DNA from: Actinomycetes bacterium
Lineage (GTDB): Bacteria > Actinomycetota > Thermoleophilia > Solirubrobacterales > 70-9
Direction: 5' to 3'
Length of the DNA: 64,000 bases
NCBI GenBank assembly: GCA_016861045.1
Contig: BOKP01000002.1
Location: 248,001 to 312,000, forward strand
Positions 56,826-64,000 of the stretch are shown in pieces. The translations under genes were made by a program, and so were the position numbers. Positions within the stretch are counted from its first letter, which is position 1. Every line of letters begins with the position of its first letter. The notes under the pieces are model-generated. The model had not been told where the DNA came from. It did not search any database and was given only the letters and a program-made list of their open reading frames with translations.

Positions 56826-59567
56826 GTGGGCCGAGCCTCGACTGCACTGATCGGACGCGAGCGCGAGGGCGCGGAGATCGAGCGGCTGCTCGAGAGCGCC
56901 GTGGAGGGCTCGAGCGGCACGCTCGTCGTTCGCGGCGAGGCGGGGATCGGCAAGAGCGCGCTGCTCGAACATGCCGCAGAGCACGCCGCGGAGATGCTCG
57001 TCTTGCGGGCGATCGGTGTCGAGGCTGAGTCGGATCTGGCGTTCGCCGGCTGCCACGGGCTCGTCCGCCCGATCCTCGGGTCCCTGCCCGAGCTGCCCGA
57101 GCCCCAATCGGAGGCGCTGCAGGGAGCGCTCGGGCTCGGACCCTCCACCGGCGCCGATCGGTTCCTGATCGCGGCCGCGCTGCTCAGCCTCCTCGCCGCG
57201 GCCGCCGAGGAGCGCCCCGTCCTCTGTCTCGTCGATGACGCGCAGTGGCTCGACGCGCCATCGGCGGAGGCGCTCGTCTTCGTCGCGCGCCGGCTCCGCG
57301 CCGAGCCGGTCGCGATCCTGTTCGCCGCCCGCGACGGCGAGCCGCGGCGCTTCGAGGCTGCCGGGCTCCCGGAGCTCGTCGTGACCGGTCTCGACGACGA
57401 ATCCGCGGCCGCGCTCCTCGCCGATCGCGCGACCGAGGCCGCCGCGGCGATCCGGGCGCGGCTGCTCGCCGAGGCCGAGGGCAACCCACTGGCGCTGCTC
57501 GAGCTGCCGGCGGCCCTGTCCGGGGAGCAGCTCGCCGGCCGGGCGCCGCTGCCGGAGGCGATGCCGCTGACACCGCGCCTGCGATCGCTGTTTCGCGAGC
57601 GGATCGGGAGGCTCCCGGAGCCGACCCGCGCCGCGCTGCAGATCGCCGCCGCCGACAGCGGCGGCGATCTGCCCACGGTCCTTCGCGCTGCCGCCGAGAT
57701 CGGCCTGCCCGGCGATGCGCTCGACGCGGCCGAGCGCGAGGGCCTGGTCCGGACCGCCGGAGGGGCGATCGCATTTCGCCACCCGCTCGTGCGCTCCGCC
57801 GTCCACGTCGACGCGACCGTCGGCCAGCGTCAACGGGTGCACGCGGCGCTTGCGAGCGTGCTGGCGGGCGAGGAGAACACCGACCGCCGGGTCTGGCACC
57901 AGGCGATGGCGACGGTGTCCGGTGACGAGGAGGTGGCCGCCTCGCTCGAGGCATCGGCCCGCCGGGCGCAGCTGCGGGCCGGTCACGCATCCGCGGCGAC
58001 CGCGCTCGAGCGGGCCGCTGAGCTCACCGTCGATGAGGCGCGGCGCAGCGCGCGCCTCGCCGCCGCCGCTCAAGCCGGGTGGGATGCCGGTCAACCCGAT
58101 CGGGCGTTGATGCTGATCGCACGCGTGCTGCCGTCCGCCGACCGGGACCTGCGCTCCAAGCTCCTGCACCTGCGCGGGGTGATCGAGCTGCGCTGCGGCA
58201 ACAAGCGCGACGCGATCACGACCCTGCTCGAGGGCGCCGAGCTGAGCTCCGACCCGGCGCTTACGCTCGAGATGCTGCACGAGGCCGCCGAGGCCGCGAC
58301 CCACACCGGCGATCTGCCGGCGGCGGGCGGGTTCAACGACAGCGTGGCCGGACTGCCCACGCCGACCAGGCGCGCGCGCTTCAACCAGCTGACGATGGCG
58401 GGGTTCGGGAAGCTCTTCTGCGGCGACGACCGGTCGGCGCGGATCGCTTTCGAGAGCGCCCTGGATCTGGCCGGCGAGCTCGACGACGACCCGCGGGCGC
58501 AGCTTTGGGCGTCCAACATCGCGATGGGCGGGTTCGATCCGGGCGTCGGCCTGCCCTACTCGACCCGCGCGGTGGCGCTCGCCCGCTCGCAGGGCCTTTT
58601 GAGCGTGCTGCCGGTGGCGCTCGAGCGGCACGCTCTCAACCTCTTCTGGAGCGGCCAGCTCGACCTCGCCTACGCCGCGGCCGAGGAGGGATACCAGCTC
58701 GCGGCCGGTGCCGGCCACGGCGGCTGGCACCTGGCGACGATGGCGAGCGTCGAGGCGGTCAGGGGACGGGAGGCCGACGCTCGCGAGCACGCCGCGCAGG
58801 TGCTCGCCCTCGCCCACGCCAGCGGCGAGGCCGTCCTCGCTTCGCTCGGCCACTCGGCGCTCGGGCTGCTCGAGCTGACCATCGGTAGGCCCGAGCGGGC
58901 CGCCGATCAGCTGCTCGAGCTCGTCGCCGACAGCCGACCGGGATCGAATCCGATCGTCGCGGTCATCAACGTCCCGGAGGCCGTCGAGGCGGTCGTCAGG
59001 GCCGGCCGGCCCGTCGAGCTGATCGCCGCGCCGCTCGATCGCTACCGGACGTTGGTCCTCGATGCGCCCACCGACGCGCGCCGCTCGCTGCTCGCCCGCT
59101 GCGAGGCGCTCGCCGGGCCAGGCCCGCCGGAGGAGGCGTTCAGCGACGCCGCCGCATCCGCGGGCTCGCTTCCACCGTTCCAGCGGGCGCGCGGCGAGCT
59201 CCTCCACGGCGAGTGGCTGCGCCGCGAGCGGCGGCGTCAGGAGGCCCGCGGCCACCTCCGCGCGGCTCTCGAGCTGTTCCGGCAGGTGGGGGCGGCGCCG
59301 TGGGAGGAGCGGGCCGAGGCCGAGCTGCGCGCGACCGGCGAGACGGCGCGCAAGCGCGATCCCTCGACGCTCGACGAGCTCACCCCGCAGGAGCTGCAGA
59401 TCGCCGGGCTGGTCTCCCAGGGGATGACCAACCGCGAGGTCGCCGCTCAGCTCTTCCTCAGCCCGCGCACGATCGACTACCACCTCCGCAAGGTGTTCAG
59501 CAAGCTCGGGATCGCCTCGCGGACGGAGCTCGCGCGCGAGGACCTGCTGCAGCGGAACGCCGCCTGA
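56826..59567 (+). CDS. LAL-type LuxR family regulator (AAA/AfsR-like ATPase with C-terminal HTH)
   Basis: Large ATP-binding regulator, 913 residues from the GTG at 56826, which follows AAGGAG. The ATPase is N-terminal: LIGREREGAEIERLLESAVE, Walker A VVRGEAGIGKSALLEHAAEH near residue 35, Walker B RPVLCLVDDAQWLDAPSAEA near 132. A long alpha-helical repeat region (about residues 350-830) resembles TPR bundles, and the DNA-binding domain is at the end: LTPQELQIAGLVSQGMTNRE, VAAQLFLSPRTIDYHLRKVF and SKLGIASRTELAR, the GerE/LuxR pattern. LAL proteins such as MalT respond to small molecules or proteins and ATP. The target genes are not obvious; neighbours on either side run away from or toward it. 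Confidence 0.92.
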   Translation: MGRASTALIGREREGAEIERLLESAVEGSSGTLVVRGEAGIGKSALLEHAAEHAAEMLVLRAIGVEAESDLAFAGCHGLVRPILGSLPELPEPQSEALQGALGLGPSTGADRFLIAAALLSLLAAAAEERPVLCLVDDAQWLDAPSAEALVFVARRLRAEPVAILFAARDGEPRRFEAAGLPELVVTGLDDESAAALLADRATEAAAAIRARLLAEAEGNPLALLELPAALSGEQLAGRAPLPEAMPLTPRLRSLFRERIGRLPEPTRAALQIAAADSGGDLPTVLRAAAEIGLPGDALDAAEREGLVRTAGGAIAFRHPLVRSAVHVDATVGQRQRVHAALASVLAGEENTDRRVWHQAMATVSGDEEVAASLEASARRAQLRAGHASAATALERAAELTVDEARRSARLAAAAQAGWDAGQPDRALMLIARVLPSADRDLRSKLLHLRGVIELRCGNKRDAITTLLEGAELSSDPALTLEMLHEAAEAATHTGDLPAAGGFNDSVAGLPTPTRRARFNQLTMAGFGKLFCGDDRSARIAFESALDLAGELDDDPRAQLWASNIAMGGFDPGVGLPYSTRAVALARSQGLLSVLPVALERHALNLFWSGQLDLAYAAAEEGYQLAAGAGHGGWHLATMASVEAVRGREADAREHAAQVLALAHASGEAVLASLGHSALGLLELTIGRPERAADQLLELVADSRPGSNPIVAVINVPEAVEAVVRAGRPVELIAAPLDRYRTLVLDAPTDARRSLLARCEALAGPGPPEEAFSDAAASAGSLPPFQRARGELLHGEWLRRERRRQEARGHLRAALELFRQVGAAPWEERAEAELRATGETARKRDPSTLDELTPQELQIAGLVSQGMTNREVAAQLFLSPRTIDYHLRKVFSKLGIASRTELAREDLLQRNAA

Positions 59568-59644
59568 CCGGCGGGCCGGCGCCTTCGGGCGCTCGGCGGC
59601 CGGTGCTCCGCGGAACACCGGCCCGGCATCGGGGAGTCGACCGG

Positions 59645-61534
59645 CTAGGGATCCAGCCCGCCCTGCACGACCCTGCCCTCGAACAGCACCGCATCCGGTT
59701 CGACGTTCTCGATCTCGTCATCGGGGACCTTGAACGGATCCTCGTCGAGGATCGACAGGTTGGCCAGCTTGCCGACCTCGATCGAGCCCATCGTGTCGGC
59801 GAGCCGCAGCTCGATCGCCCCGTTCCGGGTGTAGCCCTCGAGGAGGTCGCCCACAGGCAGCCGTGCGGACCGCGGCTTTCGGATCTCGGTGCCGGGAACG
59901 GTGCCGGGTCCCGGCTGCATCGGGTACTCGGGGTCGATCCGCGTGTGCCCCACCTGCATCCCGAAGAACGGATCGGCCCGGGCGGCCTCGTATTGCGTGA
60001 CGACGTCGCTTCCGTAGTTGACGATGCCCCCGCTGTCGATGACCGGGTTGAACTGGTACATCCGGTTGAACCGCTCCCAGCCCAACCAGTCGGCGGCCGC
60101 CTCACCGAAGTAGCCGCCCGACCAATGCGGTGTCCAGTTGAGGATGACCCCGAGCTTGGCGACCCTCGGCATGTCGGCGGGGTCGATGAGCTCGTCGTGG
60201 GTGAGCGTGACCTGCATGCGCCAAGCGCTGCCGAGCTGCTTCTGGGCACGCCTCACAGCGTTCAGGGCGGTTCGGAAGGCCCGGTCGCCCACGAGGTGGA
60301 TGTGGAGGTCGAGGTTCGCCGCGTTGAGTCGGAGCATGGCGGCCATCAGGTCGTCCTCGCTCATGCGCAGCTCGCCGTAGTCGTTCTCGCCGATCGCGAA
60401 CGGCTCGAGGACGGCGCTGGTGCCGATCTCGTTGGTGCCGTCGAGGAACAGCTTCAACGTGCGGATCTTCACGTGCTTGCCGCCGTACTTCCGCTGCCAG
60501 GCACGCAGCTGGGCGATGCTCTCCGGCAGGTCGGCGAGGCCGTTGAACATGGTCGCGGCGTGGTAGTTCACGTGCAGCCTGCCCTGCTCGTCGAGTGCCG
60601 CCGCCGCGGCGAGGGTGGCTTCGTCGGTGATCGCGTCGAGCACCGCCACGACGCCCTTCTCCGACAGCGAGCTCGTGAAGTTGTGCAGGAGCTCGGGCGT
60701 GACCTCGCTCGGGGCCGACCAGCCGATCGCCTCGTACATGTTCGCGGCGAAGTACCTCCAGGCGCCTTCGAGGACCCAGCCGGTGGGCGTGACCCCGTCC
60801 GCTCCCCGTACGAACTGGGGGCCAGGATCCTCGGGGTCGATCTGCAGTGGCGTGTCGGCGTCGACGCCCATGAGCTCCAGCATCCTGGAGTTCACGACGC
60901 TTGCGTGATCCGAGAAGTCCTGCAGCAGGACCGGGCGATCGGAGACGTAGGCATCGATCGCGGCAGCGGTCGGCCCGTCCGGCCCCCAGTCCATATCGGA
61001 CGGGTAGTACTCGGCGTAGATGAAGGGAACCTCGGACGGGGGATGCTCCGCCGCGTACTGCCGCACGAAGGAGAGGATGGTCTCGAGGTCGTCCGTCTTC
61101 GGCAACGCGATGTGCCAGGAGCTCAAGGCGACCGCCGACGGATGCGTGTGGCTGTCGACCATCCCGGGGATGATCGGCCGCCCCCGCACGTTCACGAGCT
61201 CCGTCCTCGGTCCGATGAACCTGCGCCAAGCCCTGCTCTTGCCGCGGCTCACGTGGACGATCCGCTTGCCGCTGATGGCGACGACGTCAGCTCTCGGCCG
61301 CGCCTCGTCGATGGTGTAGATGCGCGCGTTCTTCAGGATCGTGTCGGCCGGGCGTACGTGCCCCCCTCGCGTGGCGGCGGGGCGCGCCTGAGCGCGATCG
61401 TCCTCGGCGGCGGATGCGCCCGCGCCGGCGTCGGCCGTGAGTCCGAGCGCCGCGACGGCCGTCGCCGCCGAGATCGCCGCGGCCACCCTGGCCCGCATCG
61501 CTGCCTGCCTGCCCCCGCGAACCCTGTCCGACAC
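59645..61534 (-). CDS. Exported amidohydrolase, family 3 (YtcJ-like)
   Basis: Metal-dependent hydrolase of 629 residues with an N-terminal export signal (MRARVAAAISAATAVAALGL, then a GAGASA cleavage region; an ATG at codon 13 may be the real start). The TIM-barrel metal sites are clear: PIIPGMVDSHTHPSAVALSS (H-x-H), KIRTLKLFLDGTNEIGTSAV (carboxylated Lys position), ANLDLHIHLVGDRAFRTALN, QVTLTHDELIDPADMPRVA, and IVNYGSDVVTQYEA, with the closing small domain NGAIELRLADTMGSIEVGKL followed by ANLSILDEDPF. Relatives act on amides and carbamates of many kinds. Location outside the membrane is less common for this group. It is convergent with the LAL regulator. Confidence 0.88.
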   Translation of the reverse strand: MSDRVRGGRQAAMRARVAAAISAATAVAALGLTADAGAGASAAEDDRAQARPAATRGGHVRPADTILKNARIYTIDEARPRADVVAISGKRIVHVSRGKSRAWRRFIGPRTELVNVRGRPIIPGMVDSHTHPSAVALSSWHIALPKTDDLETILSFVRQYAAEHPPSEVPFIYAEYYPSDMDWGPDGPTAAAIDAYVSDRPVLLQDFSDHASVVNSRMLELMGVDADTPLQIDPEDPGPQFVRGADGVTPTGWVLEGAWRYFAANMYEAIGWSAPSEVTPELLHNFTSSLSEKGVVAVLDAITDEATLAAAAALDEQGRLHVNYHAATMFNGLADLPESIAQLRAWQRKYGGKHVKIRTLKLFLDGTNEIGTSAVLEPFAIGENDYGELRMSEDDLMAAMLRLNAANLDLHIHLVGDRAFRTALNAVRRAQKQLGSAWRMQVTLTHDELIDPADMPRVAKLGVILNWTPHWSGGYFGEAAADWLGWERFNRMYQFNPVIDSGGIVNYGSDVVTQYEAARADPFFGMQVGHTRIDPEYPMQPGPGTVPGTEIRKPRSARLPVGDLLEGYTRNGAIELRLADTMGSIEVGKLANLSILDEDPFKVPDDEIENVEPDAVLFEGRVVQGGLDP

Positions 61535-61743
61535 GAATCCTCCCTCTGGTCAACCGTCCGAACGAATCTTCGAGCGCGACAATGCCATCAGGGATCAGGG
61601 CTGTCCATGCGCGGAATATCCAAGCGGCCGGCGGGCGGTCGGCCACCGCGGCAAGGCCGAGCGGGATCCGCTGACGGCGCGGTGGCGGGTGGAGGACGTA
61701 CCCGGGCCCGTCGCCGCGCGGAAGCCGTCCCGCGCCGGGGCTC

Positions 61744-62523
61744 CTACGGCTTCGACCCGGCGCCGCGCACCCGCTCCAGGTAGGCGGCCGCCGCGGCCCG
61801 CGCCTCGGGGTCGGCGAGCGCGGCGAGCAGGCCGTCGGCGTCCGACCACGACCGCTCCGGCCCGCTCATCCCGGCCGCGACCGCGTTGACGTGGCGCTTC
61901 GTCGCCCCGACCGCGCCGCGGGGCTTTGCCGCGATCGCGGCGGCGAGCTCCTCGACGGCCCGGTCGAGCTCGTCGGCGGCGACGACCCGGTTGAGCAGGC
62001 CGAGCCGCAGCGCCTCCTCCGCCCCGAACCGCCGGCAGGTGATCACGAGGTCCTTGGTCGCGGCGGGGCCGATCTCCCGTACGAGCCGCGGGATACCGCC
62101 CCAGGCGAGCGGGATTCCGAGGTCGACCTCGGGGATCGAGAAGCGGGCATCGGCGGCGGCGACCCGCAGGTCGCAGGCGGCGGCGAGCACGAGCCCGCCG
62201 CCCACGCACCAGCCGTGGACCTTGGCGATCGCGATCGCCGCCATCGCCTCGAGCGCCTCCGCCATCAACCGGCCCGCGTCGGCGTCCTCGCGCGCGACCC
62301 CCCCGGCCCCGGCGAAGGCGGCCAGGTCGGCGCCGGCGCTGAAGGCGGCGCCGCGGCCGGAGACGACGACGACGCGGACCTCGGGATGGTCGGAGTCGAA
62401 GCGCCGGGCCGCGGCGGCGATCGCCCGCAGCGTCGCCGGGCTCAGCGGGTTCAGCTGCTCGGGCCGGTCGAGGGTGATCGCACCCCTTGCGCCCTCGACC
62501 TCGACCTCGATCCCCGCGGTCAT
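61744..62523 (-). CDS. Enoyl-CoA hydratase/isomerase family protein
   Basis: Crotonase-fold enzyme, 259 residues from the ATG at 62523. It has AITLDRPEQLNPLSPATLRA, the oxyanion-hole segment VVVSGRGAAFSAGADLAAFA, and the second oxyanion site AIAKVHGWCVGGGLVLAAAC followed by DLRVAAADARFSIPEVDLGI and PLAWGGIPRLVREIG. At the second catalytic position the usual Glu of classical hydratases falls in the FSIPEVDLGI region, so hydratase activity is plausible, but isomerase or hydrolase activity cannot be excluded. It stands alone, 209 bases downstream of the amidohydrolase start, and 157 bases from the MFS gene stop; I see no other feature in those gaps. Confidence 0.88.
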   Translation of the reverse strand: MTAGIEVEVEGARGAITLDRPEQLNPLSPATLRAIAAAARRFDSDHPEVRVVVVSGRGAAFSAGADLAAFAGAGGVAREDADAGRLMAEALEAMAAIAIAKVHGWCVGGGLVLAAACDLRVAAADARFSIPEVDLGIPLAWGGIPRLVREIGPAATKDLVITCRRFGAEEALRLGLLNRVVAADELDRAVEELAAAIAAKPRGAVGATKRHVNAVAAGMSGPERSWSDADGLLAALADPEARAAAAAYLERVRGAGSKP

Positions 62524-62680
62524 GACGGGCACTCTACGTGCGCCGACCGCCGGGCGGGACCGGGATCGGCCGTCAGCCGGGGCGGGTGTTCCGCCGAGCA
62601 CCGGGAGCGGGCCGGCGGGGATTCGGGCGACGCTCGGAAGAGGAGCGCCTCGCCTCCCGGCCCCAGCCCCGGGGGCCCGC

Positions 62681-63946
62681 CTACGGTGATCGGTCGTCGG
62701 GAACCCGGCCTGATCGCCGCCTGCGACGCGGCCTTCCCCAGATCAGGGCCGGGATCAGAAGCAGCGCGAGGACTCCGCCGCCGAGCGAGAGCGTCGCGTA
62801 GCCGGCCGAGGACACGACGACGCCGGATACCGCCCCGCCGCCGGCGCCGGCCAGCGCGATGAGGGTGTCGACGGCGCCTTGGGTGCGCGCCCGGTTCTCG
62901 GGCACGGTCGCATCGACCACGAGCGCGGTGCCGGCGATCAAGCCGAAGTTCCAGCCGAGCCCGAGCAGCGCCAGGGCTACGATCAGCAACCCGAGTGAGT
63001 CTCCCGGCGCGAGCGCGGCGGCAACCCCGGCGAGCAGCAGCGTCACGCCGGAGGCGACGGCCATCGGGAGGCGGCCGACCCTGTCCACCAGCACGCCGGT
63101 GAGAAGCGACGGCAGATACATCGCTCCGATGTGGATGCCGATCACCAAGCCGACGTCGCCGAGATCGTGGTGGTGGGCGCGCATGTGCACCGGCGTCATC
63201 GTCATGATCGCGACCATCGCGGCCTGCGTGAGCACCATCACCGTGGCTCCCACGTATGCACCGCGCCCGGGCCCGGGCACGGCCACCGGCCCGCCGGACC
63301 CCGAGGGGCGCGGTGGCTCGGGGGCGAGCCGCCGGGCGAGCAGCAGGGGGTCGGGACGCAGGAGCCCGAACAGCGCCGCGCCGGCGGCCAGGTAGGCCAC
63401 CGCGGCGAGCAGGAACGGGCCGGCAAGCGCCGGGACGCCGATCCCGGTCGCCAGGTGGCCGAGCGGGTCGACGAGGTTGGGCCCGGCAACCGCCCCCAGC
63501 GTCGTCGAGACCATCGCGATGCTGATCGCGGTTCCGCGCCGGGCCGGCGGCGCGAGGTCGGTGCCCGCATATCGCGCCTGGAGGTTGGTCGCCGTCGCCG
63601 CCCCATAGACGAAGAGCGAGACGAACAGCAGCGGCACGCTGTCGCCGACCGCGGCGAGCACGACGCCGACCGCGCCGACCGCACCGGCTGTGAACCCGGC
63701 CCCGAGGCCGACCCGACGCCCCCACCGCTGGGTGAGCCGCCCGACCAGGAACGCGGCAAGCGCCGAGCCCAGCGTGAACAGGGCCGTCGGCGCGCCGGCG
63801 AGCTCGTCGCTGCCGAGCATGTCCTGCGCGAGCAGCGCGCCGACGGTGATCCCGGCGGCCAGGCCGGCCCCGCCGAGCACCTGGCTGAACACGACGACGG
63901 CGAGCGTGCGTCGCTGCACCCGGCGGCGATCGACCTCGCCCAGCAC
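62681..63946 (-). CDS. MFS transporter (12 helices)
   Basis: Inner-membrane carrier of about 421 residues if the GTG at 63946 (VLGEVDRRRVQRRTLAVVVF) is the start; a TTG at 63988 would add 14 residues. The first helix reads VVVFSQVLGGAGLAAGITVG. Motif A is FLVGRLTQRWGRRVGLGAGF after helix 2, and the second half repeats it weakly as TGVLVDRVGRLPMAVASG. A loop rich in Pro and Gly separates the halves (SGSGGPVAVPGPGRG), and the C-terminus is basic (WGRPRRRRRSGR). The family moves sugars, drugs or organic acids; no substrate can be assigned. The upstream region leaves the window 54 bases later. Confidence 0.88.
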   Translation of the reverse strand: MLGEVDRRRVQRRTLAVVVFSQVLGGAGLAAGITVGALLAQDMLGSDELAGAPTALFTLGSALAAFLVGRLTQRWGRRVGLGAGFTAGAVGAVGVVLAAVGDSVPLLFVSLFVYGAATATNLQARYAGTDLAPPARRGTAISIAMVSTTLGAVAGPNLVDPLGHLATGIGVPALAGPFLLAAVAYLAAGAALFGLLRPDPLLLARRLAPEPPRPSGSGGPVAVPGPGRGAYVGATVMVLTQAAMVAIMTMTPVHMRAHHHDLGDVGLVIGIHIGAMYLPSLLTGVLVDRVGRLPMAVASGVTLLLAGVAAALAPGDSLGLLIVALALLGLGWNFGLIAGTALVVDATVPENRARTQGAVDTLIALAGAGGGAVSGVVVSSAGYATLSLGGGVLALLLIPALIWGRPRRRRRSGRVPDDRSP

Positions 63947-64000
63947 GGCCGGGCGATCCGCCGGCCGCCAACTGCTACGCGACCTCAAGATCGACCGTCT

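Noticed and set aside
1-64000. tRNA, rRNA, riboswitch or insertion sequence in the intergenic regions
   Set aside because: The gaps are mostly under 225 bases. I found no cloverleaf with a TTC-loop sequence, no terminal inverted repeats with a transposase, and no known riboswitch core by eye.

Overview
The window is a very GC-rich bacterial chromosome segment (coding third positions almost all G/C, many GTG and some TTG starts). Its gene content fits a soil-type aerobic actinobacterium: a secreted sulfatase, a CocE-type hydrolase and a penicillin acylase, an MMPL transporter, a DegV protein, a LAL-type LuxR regulator, a CASTOR/POLLUX-like channel and acetone carboxylase. A Thermoleophilia/Solirubrobacterales-like host is my best guess, made from gene content only. 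I saw no rRNA, tRNA, CRISPR array, phage or insertion sequence.

Layout. (1) 1-7551, minus strand: one tightly packed eight-gene operon. In transcription order it holds 3,5-diaminohexanoate dehydrogenase (kdd), a hot-dog thioesterase, a 3-keto-5-aminohexanoate cleavage-type enzyme (kce/BKACE), a TetR repressor, an S66 L,D-carboxypeptidase, and a peptide ABC transporter (binding protein plus two permeases, the last cut by the window edge). A TTGACG-N18-TAGGTT promoter followed at once by an AACGATCGTT palindrome precedes kdd. (2) 7669-16909: HDAC-like deacylase, M20 peptidase, DHA2 efflux pump, DegV lipid-binding protein, MMPL transporter with a Gln-rich insert, secreted sulfatase. (3) 16910-17601: a gap made almost wholly of decayed tandem repeats. 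(4) 17602-21691: secreted CocE/NonD hydrolase and a secreted Nod19-like protein ending in a cupredoxin. (5) 21811-28636: PEP synthase plus a three-subunit pyruvate:ferredoxin oxidoreductase-type enzyme plus a GltD-like oxidoreductase fused to a two-cluster ferredoxin. (6) 28755-35691: penicillin acylase, a DUF202 membrane protein, 3-hydroxyacyl-CoA dehydrogenase, an ArsC-like protein, a small unknown protein, and two SPASM radical SAM enzymes related to the siroheme-to-heme/heme d1 enzymes.

(7) 35899-44278: CASTOR/POLLUX-like channel, then acetone carboxylase with alpha and gamma subunits fused in one 943-residue chain, the beta subunit, and a PucR-type regulator. (8) 44503-54520: VOC protein, SDR, secreted M28 peptidase behind a near-consensus promoter, TetR, hemerythrin, a lipoprotein of the endonuclease/phosphatase fold, an EamA transporter, a PabB-PabC fusion, a probable antitoxin/toxin relic, and a SnoaL-like protein. 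(9) 54522-63946: alpha/beta hydrolase divergent from a LysR regulator, a possible 31-residue peptide gene, a LAL regulator, an exported amidohydrolase, an enoyl-CoA hydratase and an MFS transporter.

The most notable systems are the kdd-kce-peptidase-transporter operon, which links peptide import to the lower half of the lysine (beta-lysine) breakdown route without the aminomutases; the acetone carboxylase alpha-gamma fusion; the pps-por-GltD/ferredoxin cluster; and the paired radical SAM enzymes. All functions are inferred from sequence motifs and remembered family features; no database search was run.
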